Assembly: GCF_001742225.1 (NCBI RefSeq)
Contig: NZ_CP017076.1
Coordinates: forward strand, 806,001-870,000
Reading direction: 5' to 3'
Source of the DNA: Novosphingobium resinovorum
Lineage (GTDB): Bacteria > Pseudomonadota > Alphaproteobacteria > Sphingomonadales > Sphingomonadaceae
Length of the DNA stretch: 64,000 nucleotides
Numbering within the stretch: position 1 is the first letter of the stretch; each line of letters begins with the position of its first letter. Below are positions 45,201 to 52,453 of the stretch, piece by piece. The notes under the pieces are model-generated. The model made no database searches. It worked only from the letters and a program-made list of their open reading frames with translations, and was not told where the DNA came from. The translations under genes and the position numbers were made by a program.

Positions 45201-45318
45201 GAAAGGCTTCGATGGAAAGGTTGTGATAGGCCCGGATGCCGAACACTGCGAGGATGCCCGCAAGCACCAGCACAACGACGCGGCGATGAACCGAGAATTC
45301 GATGAGACGAGACAGCAT
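42229..45318 (-). CDS. RND heavy-metal efflux permease, CzcA/CusA family
   Basis: 1029-residue inner-membrane proton antiporter of the HME-RND family, twelve membrane segments with two large periplasmic loops. The intramembrane proton-relay motif in TM4 reads DFGILVDGAVVLVE, with the Asp-Asp-Glu pattern of divalent-metal pumps (CzcA-like, for Co/Zn/Cd/Ni) rather than the Cu/Ag-type CusA pattern. Other marks: N-terminal IEFSVHRRVVVLVLAGILAVFGIRA, FPDVTNAQVQV and GYAAAEVERQVTIPLE. It starts 8 bases after the adaptor stop codon. Metal choice is inferred from the motif only. Confidence 0.9.
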   Translation of the reverse strand: MLSRLIEFSVHRRVVVLVLAGILAVFGIRAYHNLSIEAFPDVTNAQVQVITQMPGYAAAEVERQVTIPLERALNGTPRMTLLRSENLFGLSIITLVFDDDADPFDSRMVVGQRLGDAELPEGVTPALAPESTPLGKIYRFRITSDRHDLFAIRSEMQWTVTRMLRQVQGVADVVPFGGYLKEIQVQPDPAKLYAAGISLDTLEETLNKANLNVGGGFLRTGDQELTVRGIGVIQTPEDIKQVPLKAKDGTALTIGDVATIQTAPTPRRGSVSYNDQREVVEGLVLMRRGENPSLVLEGIHDQVKRLNDTILPKGMKIVPVYDRSELVGHTIGTVQDNLLHGFILVIAIVWLFLRSVTGSAVVSVVIPLSLLTAFIGLSLLGLPANLISMGAIDFGILVDGAVVLVEAVMHAMQTERPQDKKAILKLVIASAIDVGRPTFYSMLIIIAALLPVFTLQSVEGRMFRPLALTYAFALTGALVFALTVVPALCAVMFKPKHADIIEPRWIGWLRERYRSLLDGILRARVIAMVGAVALLMAGAIAVDRLGTEFLPELDEGDIAIFVEMPNSIALEKAQDVLQEVHRRIRAIPEVRDVHSEHGRPEDGTDNEGVNMVKTFVRLLPEENWHTGKTKAQIIEQMRHSLAGIPGVRFNFSQPIKDSVEEAVAGVRGKVVLKIFGTDLTVMRQTLLKAVDAIKPIRGVTELDLYRDALGPQLQIQLDRAALARADVSIEDAQRTIETALAGRVTTEFWDGERPVPVRLILPSPSRDDADKISALPIMTPGGARVPLGQLARITVENGPTTIVREGNIRFLALKFNVEGRDMGSTVNDAIAAVNAKVKPPEGHYFVWGGEFENQQRAAKRLQIVVPVALLLVLCLLYAAMNSGRSAIAIIATIPFALTGGAFALLVAGVPLSVSAAVGFIALLGQVSLMGVLVLSAAEERRRAGMDLLPALLDGAVDRLRPVLMASSLAMLGLLPMVVSSGIGSETQRPFALVVVGGMVTTLIVALLILPVIYSYITPGKLQTPEEADA

Positions 45319-45326
45319 GGCGGGGC

Positions 45327-46415
45327 TCAGAGTTGCTGGCTGGCGCTGCTGTCGAGCAGCAGGGCGCCGTGCGTGATGATGGTCTCACCCAGCTTCAGGC
45401 CTGAGGTGATGACGATGCGCCCTGCGCGCGATGCGCCCACCTGCACGGGACGCGCAACGGCGCCCTTGGTGGTGCGCACATAGACAACCCGGTTGCCGCC
45501 ATCCTTGACGAGCACGGCATCGGTCGGGACGGTGATCGCAGCTTGTCCCGGCAAACGCACTTCGGCAAGCATTCCGGCGGTCATGCCCGCAGGCCGGTCG
45601 GACAGGCGCAGATAGATGGGAACGCGGCGCTGGTCGCTATCGATCAGCGAGCCGACACCATCGACCCGCGCGGGAACGGTCACCCCGGCGACCGTGACTT
45701 GCGCTTCCATGCCGGGACGCACCCCGGACAAGTCGCTTTCGGCGGCATCGGCGACGATCCACAGGCGCGTCGGATCGCCGATCTCCATGATCGGATCGCC
45801 GCCCGCATCCGCTATGGAACCAATACTGGCCTTGAGTCCGAGCACGGTGCCGCCTACCGGCGCGCGCAGGGTGAACGTGGCGCCATCACCGCCACCGATC
45901 ATCGCGGAAGCGCGAGACGCACGGGCATATTCCGCGCGGGCTTCGCGTGCGGCGGTTTCCGCACCGAAGCGCTCCACTTCGGTGCCCACGCCCCGGCGCA
46001 CCATTTCGTTCTGGCGGCGCAGCATGTCTTCGGCGGCGGCAAGGCGCGCACTCGCCTGCGTCACGTCCGATCGCGTTCCGGCCACTTCCGCGCCGACCAG
46101 CGTGACCAGCGCGTCGCCGCGCTTGACGATCTCTCCGGGGCGCACCGCGATCGAGACGATCCGGGCCGCTACGGGTGTGTCGATCGCCGCCATGCCCTGC
46201 GCCTCGAATGCCACCCGCGCGGGCAGTGGAAGGCCGAAGCCGCCTGCCCCCTCGCCCACCCGCTGCGCCTTCACGAAGCCCTGCCGGATCATCTGCTCCA
46301 GTCCCGGCGGCGCATCGGGCTTCTCGACGTCGCTTTGGCCCGAACAGGCGGAAAGGCTTGCCGATACCAGCAGCGCGAATAGAAGACGCGAACGCGGCGC
46401 CAAGCACAGTGCCAT
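45327..46415 (-). CDS. RND efflux periplasmic adaptor (membrane fusion protein), lipoprotein
   Basis: 362 residues: lipoprotein signal with lipobox LSAC (Cys about residue 23), then biotinyl-lipoyl-like domain (GEIVKRGDALVTLVG), a coiled-coil hairpin (about 120-185), a beta-barrel domain (RLWIVADAAESDLSGVRPGMEAQVTV) and the C-terminal membrane-proximal domain (VVYVRTTKGAVARPVQVG). It links the pump to the channel. There is no His-rich metal-binding N-terminus. First gene of the efflux operon; ATG 46415 has AGGGAACC about 8-10 bases ahead. It is divergent from the response regulator. Confidence 0.87.
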   Translation of the reverse strand: MALCLAPRSRLLFALLVSASLSACSGQSDVEKPDAPPGLEQMIRQGFVKAQRVGEGAGGFGLPLPARVAFEAQGMAAIDTPVAARIVSIAVRPGEIVKRGDALVTLVGAEVAGTRSDVTQASARLAAAEDMLRRQNEMVRRGVGTEVERFGAETAAREARAEYARASRASAMIGGGDGATFTLRAPVGGTVLGLKASIGSIADAGGDPIMEIGDPTRLWIVADAAESDLSGVRPGMEAQVTVAGVTVPARVDGVGSLIDSDQRRVPIYLRLSDRPAGMTAGMLAEVRLPGQAAITVPTDAVLVKDGGNRVVYVRTTKGAVARPVQVGASRAGRIVITSGLKLGETIITHGALLLDSSASQQL

Positions 46416-46482
46416 GCGAATAGGTTCCCTGCCATTGTGTCTTCCGGTGAAGACGGCCCTGTCCGGGCGATTATGGGGAAGC

Positions 46483-46499
46483 CCTGACAAAGTCCTGAC
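46483..46499 (+). promoter_or_regulatory. CCTGAC direct repeat, likely response-regulator site
   Basis: CCTGAC-N5-CCTGAC (11-bp period) in the 101-base gap between the efflux operon and the response regulator gene. OmpR/PhoB-type regulators bind direct repeats with this spacing, so one site could serve both divergent operons. Confidence 0.45.
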
Positions 46500-46516
46500 T
46501 GGACCGGAGGTTATGA

Positions 46517-47188
46517 ATGCGGTTGCTACTGGTCGAGGACGATGCGGACTTGCGTGAGACGATCGCCCGCGCACTCGAACTGGCCGGGCATCGCACCGAT
46601 GCGGTCGCTGCCGGAGAGGCCGCAGATCTGGCGCTGCATGGCGGCGGCTATGATCTCGTCGTGCTCGATCTGGGCTTGCCAGATCTCGATGGGCTGGACC
46701 TCCTGCGCCGGGTGCGCGGCCGGCGCGATGCGACCCCGATCCTGATCCTGACCGCCCGCGACGCCATCGACGATCGCATCGCCGGATTGCGCGCGGGCGC
46801 CGACGACTATCTCGTCAAACCTTTCGCGCTGGGAGAGCTTGAAGCCCGCATCGAAGCGATCCGCCGGCGCCTTTCCGGTACGGTGGTCCGGCTCGTCAAT
46901 GGACCGCTGGAGTTCGATCCCGAGACGCGCCGGGCTTTCGTCGAAGGGCAGCCCATAGACTTGTCGCTACGGGAAACCGACATGCTGGAAGCGCTGATCG
47001 GCCGCGTCGGCGAAGTCGTGCAAAAGGCGAAGCTCGCCCAGCAGATGAGCAACTGGGACCGCGAAGTCGCCACCAACAGCATCGAAGTCTACGTCAGCCG
47101 TCTGCGCCGGAAGCTGGCCGCCAATGCGGTGCGTATCCGCACCATTCATGGCCTCGGTTATCTGATGGAACACCATCGCAATGGCTAG
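46517..47188 (+). CDS. Two-component response regulator, OmpR/PhoB family
   Basis: 223 residues: receiver domain (1-115) with acidic pocket E7 D8 D9, phospho-acceptor D51 in VVLDLGLPD, Thr in ILTAR and Lys in YLVKPF; winged-helix DNA-binding domain (about 125-220, SLRETDMLEALIGRVGEVV and VYVSRLRRKL). ATG 46517 has GGAGG 6 bases upstream. Overlaps the kinase gene by 8 bases and is divergent from the metal efflux operon, so it most likely turns on efflux when the kinase senses metal or envelope stress (by analogy with CzcR/CusR). Confidence 0.92.
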   Translation: MRLLLVEDDADLRETIARALELAGHRTDAVAAGEAADLALHGGGYDLVVLDLGLPDLDGLDLLRRVRGRRDATPILILTARDAIDDRIAGLRAGADDYLVKPFALGELEARIEAIRRRLSGTVVRLVNGPLEFDPETRRAFVEGQPIDLSLRETDMLEALIGRVGEVVQKAKLAQQMSNWDREVATNSIEVYVSRLRRKLAANAVRIRTIHGLGYLMEHHRNG

Positions 47189-48569
47189 GCGTCTCAGCAT
47201 GCGCAGGCGGCTGCTGGCGTGGCTGCTGCCAACAACGCTGGCGCTGGCCGCGATCTGGCTATGGGCCTCCTACGCGATCGTCGTTCATTTCGTGAACGTG
47301 GCCTACGACCGTTCGCTGGAGGACTCGGTCGAAACGATCGCGCGGCAGGTCGTCAGTTCCAACGGCACCTTCTCGGTCGACCTGCCGCCTGCGGCCCGGC
47401 AAATGCTGGAATTCGACCGGGTGGACCAGATCCGCTACCTGATGATCGACGATACCGGCATGCGCCATGTCGGCAATGCAGGCGTCCCTGCCCCCACCAC
47501 GACCGTAACCAACTCCCACGGCAACATCTTCTACGGCGCCCGGATAGAGGGCCGGGACTTTCGGATCGTGCAGACCCGCGTAGCCGGTGACGGGGGCCGC
47601 TTCATGCTGGTGCGCGTCGCGGAAACCAGGCAGAAGCGCAACATGCTCTCGCGCGAGGTCATGGCCTACATGGTCGCGCCGCAATCGCTGTTCCTCATGG
47701 GGATCATCCTCCTCATCTGGATCGGCGTCGGAAGAGGCATCGCGCCGCTAGCCAGGGTTCGCGACGCGATCGCGCGGCTCGACCCCAACGACCTGCGGCA
47801 TATCGATGACCATGCACTGCCGATGGAACTGCACCAGCAGGTCGGCGTGATCAACAGCCTGATCGCACGTCTTGCGGCTCTGTTGTCAGCCCAGCGGCGG
47901 TTCATTGCCGATGCCTCGCACCAGTTGCGCACACCTTTGACCAACATGCGCACCCAGGTGGAACTCGCTCTCCGCACGACCACCTATGACGACATGCGCG
48001 CGATGCTGGAAAAGGTCGATGCGGCAGGCACCCGCCTGGTTCGATTGACCGGTCAATTGCTGACCCTCAGCCGGATCGAGGCAGGGTCCGACGGTTTTGC
48101 CAACTTCGCGTCATTCCCGATCGACGTGGTCGTGGCCGATGTCGTGTCCTGGGCGATCCCGTCCGCGCTGGAAAAGAATATCGAGATCTGCTTCGAGGCG
48201 GGCGACGGCAATATTCCGTTTCACGGCGATCAACATCCGATCGAACAGCTCGTTTCCAATCTCGTCGACAATGCCATACGCTACACGCCGGAATTCGGCG
48301 TCATCCTGATCCAGCTTTCGAAGCAGACCGATACGGTGCGCCTCATCATACAGGATAGTGGTCCGGGCCTGAGCGAACATGACCGGGAACGCGTATTGAA
48401 CCGCTTCGATCGCGGCGCTCAGCCATCGGGGTCCGGCAGCGGGCTGGGTCTCAACATCGCGCAGGAAGTCGTCCGATTGCACCGCGGCACGATCCGGCTC
48501 CTGGACGGGCACGGGGACGGGCTGCGTGTGGAAGTTTGCTTGCCGCTGGAAATCAGGCCCGAATTATAG
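47181..48569 (+). CDS. Sensor histidine kinase (QseC/TctE-like)
   Basis: 462 residues, inner membrane. First membrane helix about 12-33, periplasmic sensor (about 34-160, the 2CSK-type N-terminal domain), second helix about 163-183 (SLFLMGIILLIWIGVGRGI), a HAMP-like linker, dimerisation domain with phospho-His H247 in DASHQLRTPL, and ATPase domain with N box (QLVSNLVDNAIRYTP), G1 (DSGPGLS) and G2 (GSGSGLGLNIA). The sensor has few His or Cys, so metal sensing is not obvious from sequence. Pairs with the response regulator just upstream. Confidence 0.92.
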   Translation: MARRLSMRRRLLAWLLPTTLALAAIWLWASYAIVVHFVNVAYDRSLEDSVETIARQVVSSNGTFSVDLPPAARQMLEFDRVDQIRYLMIDDTGMRHVGNAGVPAPTTTVTNSHGNIFYGARIEGRDFRIVQTRVAGDGGRFMLVRVAETRQKRNMLSREVMAYMVAPQSLFLMGIILLIWIGVGRGIAPLARVRDAIARLDPNDLRHIDDHALPMELHQQVGVINSLIARLAALLSAQRRFIADASHQLRTPLTNMRTQVELALRTTTYDDMRAMLEKVDAAGTRLVRLTGQLLTLSRIEAGSDGFANFASFPIDVVVADVVSWAIPSALEKNIEICFEAGDGNIPFHGDQHPIEQLVSNLVDNAIRYTPEFGVILIQLSKQTDTVRLIIQDSGPGLSEHDRERVLNRFDRGAQPSGSGSGLGLNIAQEVVRLHRGTIRLLDGHGDGLRVEVCLPLEIRPEL

Positions 48570-48693
48570 GATTTGTCCCTGCGCCGAAACCGGGCGAAAT
48601 CGGCATGTCCCGTCGAAGCCCAAAGCGCCATCGGACCGGCACTCCCCGCCCCAGGAGGCGTTCCCGGACGGATCAGCACATATGCCCAGCCTT

Positions 48694-49470
48694 TCAGGCC
48701 GCGGCGTAGCCTCCATCGACGTGGATCGCATCACCGTGGACGTACCGAGCCGCGCTCGATGCGAGGAATGCCACGGCTTCCGCAACTTCGGCCGGGTCTA
48801 CGAAACGGCCCATCGGGTTGCCTGCGGCAACGCCCGCGCGCAGCGTCTCCACCGGGGTCCCGCCGGTGATCCGCGAATAAGTGGCGAGAATATCGTCCAT
48901 CATCGCGGACTCGACTACGCCGGGATGGACCGAATTGACGCGGATCGGCATCTTGAGTGCGGCGAATTCGACGGCAGCGGCCCGGGTGAGCATCCGTGCG
49001 GCGGCCTTGCTGACGCAATAGGCGGCGCTGAACGCGGCAGGCCGGTCCGATGCGCCCGAGCACAAGTTGACCACCGCGGCACCGCCGGGCCGCCGCGATC
49101 CGCTGCGCGCCAGTAACGGCGAGGCGTGCTTGAGGCCGAGGAAGACGCCCTCGACGTTCACCTGCTGGCAGCGGCGCCAGTCTTCCAGCGCCATGGCATC
49201 GATCCGCTCCATCGGCGCGATGCCCGCATTGTTGACCAGGATGTCGAGCGCGCCGTGGCGACTTTCTATGACGCCCAGCACCTCGGCCCAGCTCCCTTCA
49301 CTGGTAACGTCGAGCGCGAGGAATTCCTGCTTGCCCCCGGACGGCGCGCGCAAGTCGGAGCGCACTACCATGGCGCCGCGTGCTTCCAGCAGGCTGCACA
49401 CGGCTGCGCCGATATCACCGCTTGCACCGGTCACCAGCGCGATCGCGCCGTCCAGTCGGGTCGCATCCAT
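48694..49470 (-). CDS. SDR family oxidoreductase
   Basis: 258-residue classical short-chain dehydrogenase: cofactor motif TGASGDIG (residues 14-21), NNAG (about 83-86), catalytic Ser in NLCSGAS, Y-x3-K in AAYCVSKAA and the C-terminal GRFVDPAEVAEAVAFLASSAARYVHGDAIHVDGGYAAA pattern. Oxidises or reduces a hydroxyl/keto group with NAD(P). ATG 49470 follows AAGGAGA at 8 bases. It lies 76 bases downstream of the Rieske oxygenase gene on the same strand, so it likely dehydrogenates the diol or alcohol made by that enzyme. The 124 bases between it and the kinase gene show no clear terminator. Confidence 0.9.
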   Translation of the reverse strand: MDATRLDGAIALVTGASGDIGAAVCSLLEARGAMVVRSDLRAPSGGKQEFLALDVTSEGSWAEVLGVIESRHGALDILVNNAGIAPMERIDAMALEDWRRCQQVNVEGVFLGLKHASPLLARSGSRRPGGAAVVNLCSGASDRPAAFSAAYCVSKAAARMLTRAAAVEFAALKMPIRVNSVHPGVVESAMMDDILATYSRITGGTPVETLRAGVAAGNPMGRFVDPAEVAEAVAFLASSAARYVHGDAIHVDGGYAAA

Positions 49471-49546
49471 GGATCGAGTCTCCTTCGTCTCGTCAGTTGC
49501 CCGGCAAGGCCAAAGTGCGGAGCACATGCCGATGGGGGGGGACGGC

Positions 49547-50884
49547 CTAGCGCCGCCCCTCGAGGTAATCGTTCAGCACTTCATGGAAGAAGCGCACCCG
49601 CGTCTCCTGCGCGGCCAGATAGGCGTCGGTGTACCCGCGAGAATACATGCCCTTCTGCTGGCCTTCCGCCAGAAGCATGTCCTGATAGACGATCTGGTCC
49701 TTGATCTCGGGCACGCCGCGGCCGTTGTCGAAGGCGCGGTGCTGCATCTCGGCCTCGCGCAGCGGCTGGGGACCGGCCATGATCGATTCCACCACGGCCT
49801 GTCCCTCGACCGGGAAGGCCATGCACCACAGATCGAACGTGCACTTGTTCGGGTCGGTGGGGTGCGGCTCGGTGCGGAAGAAAATCAGGTTGTCCGGCAG
49901 GAAGCTGATGGTGACGTTGGGGAACATCACCGTATGCGGGCTGTCGGTGATCTCCTCGTCGTCCATGTGCTCGTAGTGGACGTAGCCGCGCTCCTTCCAC
50001 AGCCGCTTCTTGGCGGCCTTGAGGTCGAGCCAGCCCTGCATCGCCTTGGTCTCGTAGTCCGGGTAGGCGGCGGGATCGATGTCCCACGCCTGCAGGATCA
50101 TGTCGAAGGGATGCACCACGCCGTCTGGCAGGCGATCCGACAGCGAGGGGCGCATCGGCTGCACGGTGCGGCCATGACCGTTCGCCCACATCTCGTGCCG
50201 CGCGGTGTCGACGTCCTGGTCGATCCATGGCGGCACCTGCGGGTGCGCAGTGCGGGTGTGATAGCTTTCGGAGAAGTTGTCGGTGGCGAACTTCCAGTTG
50301 GTTTCGAGGTCGATCTTCATCCAGAACACGCGCACGGCGGTGTCCATCGGGTAGTTCTTGTAAAGGTCCGGCATCGGCGACAGGAAGTCGAGCAGTTCGG
50401 GCGCCTCGTCGTCCATCGTGTACCACACGAAGCCGCCCCAGGTGGCGCAGCGCAGTTCCTTGAGCCTCAGCTTGCCGCAGGGGTTGCCTTGCGGGAAGTC
50501 CTGCGGGTCCTGCGCATAGTTCAGCACGCCGTCCTTGCCCCAGACCCAGCCATGGTAAGGGCACTGGAACGAGTCCTGCGAACTGGCGTCCCACACCAGC
50601 CGCATGCCGCGGTGGCGGCACGAATTGTAGAACGCCTTGATCGAGCCGTCGTCCTGACGGACGCAGAAGACGGACTCGTTCATGAAGTTGTGCACGACGT
50701 AGTCGCCCGGCTCCTCCAGCTCGGCCGTGCGGCCGGCGACGTGCCAGATGCGGGTCCACATATGGTCCCATTCGCGCTGCATGAATTCGACCGAGGTGTA
50801 GCGGTCGCCGGTGATCGGGTCGCCGCGAAGATTGTCGGCGTTGCGCCCATCAATCATCAGCGCGTCGATGTCTTGCCTTCCCAT
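49547..50884 (-). CDS. Rieske aromatic ring-hydroxylating oxygenase, alpha subunit
   Basis: 445 residues. Rieske ligands C89-x-H91 and C108-xx-H111 (SCRHRGM, QCPYHGW). Iron-site histidines in DNFSESYHTRTAHP (about 206-219). The C-terminal domain is of the SRPBCC type with large insertions (AAKKRLWKERGYVHYEH). No beta subunit, ferredoxin or reductase is adjacent. Proteins of this long single-gene kind in sphingomonads occur beside SDR genes in catabolic regions for aromatic, steroid or terpenoid compounds; the substrate is not readable. ATG 50884 has AAAGGAG 6 bases ahead. The TetR gene lies upstream on the same strand, with two dyads in the 107-base gap. Confidence 0.88.
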   Translation of the reverse strand: MGRQDIDALMIDGRNADNLRGDPITGDRYTSVEFMQREWDHMWTRIWHVAGRTAELEEPGDYVVHNFMNESVFCVRQDDGSIKAFYNSCRHRGMRLVWDASSQDSFQCPYHGWVWGKDGVLNYAQDPQDFPQGNPCGKLRLKELRCATWGGFVWYTMDDEAPELLDFLSPMPDLYKNYPMDTAVRVFWMKIDLETNWKFATDNFSESYHTRTAHPQVPPWIDQDVDTARHEMWANGHGRTVQPMRPSLSDRLPDGVVHPFDMILQAWDIDPAAYPDYETKAMQGWLDLKAAKKRLWKERGYVHYEHMDDEEITDSPHTVMFPNVTISFLPDNLIFFRTEPHPTDPNKCTFDLWCMAFPVEGQAVVESIMAGPQPLREAEMQHRAFDNGRGVPEIKDQIVYQDMLLAEGQQKGMYSRGYTDAYLAAQETRVRFFHEVLNDYLEGRR

Positions 50885-50945
50885 CTCTGCTCCTTTCGGG
50901 ACCTCTTGCCGGGTCCGTCTCGTCACGGAGCAGGATAACAAAACT

Positions 50946-50976
50946 GGTCGATCGACCTGCCTGACAAAACAGACAG
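50946..50976. promoter_or_regulatory. Two adjacent dyads upstream of the Rieske oxygenase gene
   Basis: A perfect 12-bp palindrome GGTCGATCGACC (50946-50957) and, four bases on, CTGAC-N6-GACAG (50961-50976, four of five pairs). The second resembles the dyad before the tetR gene (TTGTC-N5-GACAA), so both may be bound by the TetR protein. Confidence 0.4.
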
Positions 50977-50991
50977 GGCCCGACACGGTCG

Positions 50992-51660
50992 TCAGGTGCC
51001 CTTCAGACTCTCCAGTCCGCTGGCGAAGAAACGCAGCGCCGGGGCCGCCATGTCCTCCAGCCGCGCAACCGAATGGTGGCCCGCGCTAATGTCGTCGAGG
51101 AAGCCGGGGTCCTGCACCATGAAGATCAGCGCCGCCTCGATCAGATAGACGCCCGCCAGAAGTTCGCGTTCGGCGATGTCGGGCCGGTATTCGCGCAGCC
51201 GGTCGATCAGGATCTGCGACACCACGCTCAGCTTGGCGAGGATCGGGCGCAGTTCAGGCAAGCGGTACGAACTCATCAGGTGCGAGGTCATGACCATGTA
51301 ATTGCGCAAGGGGTCGTCGAGGCGCGAGGCCGCCTGCAGGAACGGCAGGATGAAAGCGGTCACGATCTCCTCCAGCCCGAACTTCCCGCCCGCCTCGGCA
51401 CGCGCGAAGCTGGCGGCGATGGTGCCGCGCAACAGGTCGAGCTTGCGCTCCAGCACGGCATCGAGGATCAGGTGCTTGTTGCCGAAGTGGTAATGGACCA
51501 GCCCCATCCTCACGTCCGCTGCCCTGGCGATGTCGCGCAGCGAAGTGCCGATATAGCCGCTTTGCGCGAACAGCACCTCGGACGCATCAAGGATACGGTT
51601 TCGTGTCGCCTCCCCCTTGGTCGAGGTCGAATAGCGGCCGGAGGTGCCCATTTCCGTCAT
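50992..51660 (-). CDS. TetR family transcriptional regulator
   Basis: 222 residues: N-terminal helix-turn-helix at about 17-63 (RNRILDASEVLFAQSGYIGTSLRDIARAADVRMGLVHYHFGNKHLIL) and a helical C-domain with long interior helices (about 75-215) forming the ligand pocket. Sits directly upstream of the Rieske oxygenase and SDR genes on the same strand and probably represses them. ATG 51660 is taken; ATG 51651 is equally possible, neither has a good ribosome binding site. Confidence 0.88.
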   Translation of the reverse strand: MTEMGTSGRYSTSTKGEATRNRILDASEVLFAQSGYIGTSLRDIARAADVRMGLVHYHFGNKHLILDAVLERKLDLLRGTIAASFARAEAGGKFGLEEIVTAFILPFLQAASRLDDPLRNYMVMTSHLMSSYRLPELRPILAKLSVVSQILIDRLREYRPDIAERELLAGVYLIEAALIFMVQDPGFLDDISAGHHSVARLEDMAAPALRFFASGLESLKGT

Positions 51661-51680
51661 GCAACCGCCATTGCTCTAAT

Positions 51681-51695
51681 TTGTCAAACCGACAA
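51681..51695. promoter_or_regulatory. Dyad TTGTC-N5-GACAA before tetR
   Basis: Perfect 5-bp inverted repeat 21 bases upstream of the tetR start codon, with the size of a TetR-family operator. Likely autoregulatory (inference). Confidence 0.4.
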
Positions 51696-52029
51696 CCCGT
51701 TTCACATGCCGGATGCGTCCCAGTGTCAGGCGCGAGGATACGATACTGCCGTTGCTTCCGGCAGTGCAGGTGGAATGCAGCGCGCCGCATCGCCGGCGCA
51801 TTACGATTACGCGATCCGCACGGGCCTTTGGGCGGCGACCTCAAGCTGGCGAGCATGGAAACGCTTCGATTAGGTGCCGGGCCGCAAGCCGAACGATACC
51901 GTCATTACCCCTGCCCTCCCCAGACTTCCGAGGCCGCCAGCACGGCGAGGCGGCCCCCCGCCTGCAGCAGCACATCCTCGTTTTCTTTGGGGGAAGGCAG
52001 AAAACGGCGATCGAAGCGATGGCGTCTAT

Positions 52030-52339
52030 ACCCCCGAATCCTTCGCCGCCTTCAATTCAGGTGGGGGTTTCGGCGGCATTCCTGCGCTGACCTTCTGCAG
52101 CGCCTATCTGAACGGCAACGTGAACGGCGCCAGCCCGGGCTGCGTGCGCGGCAACGACGGCGGCAACCCCGGCGACGCCGATCCCTACACGTCCAACGGC
52201 CATCACGTGCACCCCATCAACAACAAGTCGATCGGCGGCATGGCCCGGATATACCAATGACCTCGTGGGCTTCGGCTGGCTCCTCAATCTCTACGGCGCT
52301 CCACGAACCTATGGCGTTTCGGTGAGCTTCAAATTCTGA
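52030..52339 (+). pseudogene. Remnant of a TonB-dependent receptor 3' end (frameshifted)
   Basis: One frame reads SFAAFNSGGGFGG ... NNKSIGGMARIY and then meets a stop; shifting by one base at about 52250 continues TNDLVGFGWLLNLYGAPRTYGVSVSFKF and a stop at 52337-52339. LYGAPRTYGVSVSFKF is the classic last barrel strand of sphingomonad TonB receptors, ending in Phe. The 5' part is not recognisable in 51700-52030, so most of the gene has been lost. The rest of 51661-52453 shows no intact gene. Confidence 0.6.
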
Positions 52340-52453
52340 AACCTTGCTGTCAAAAAGTCGAGCCGTCGGAACCGCCTGCCGTTCTGGCGGCTCGTGCCAT
52401 TGCCGTTCAAGACCTGCCAACGCACCGGCAATGGCGAACAAGAAAGCAGTGAA

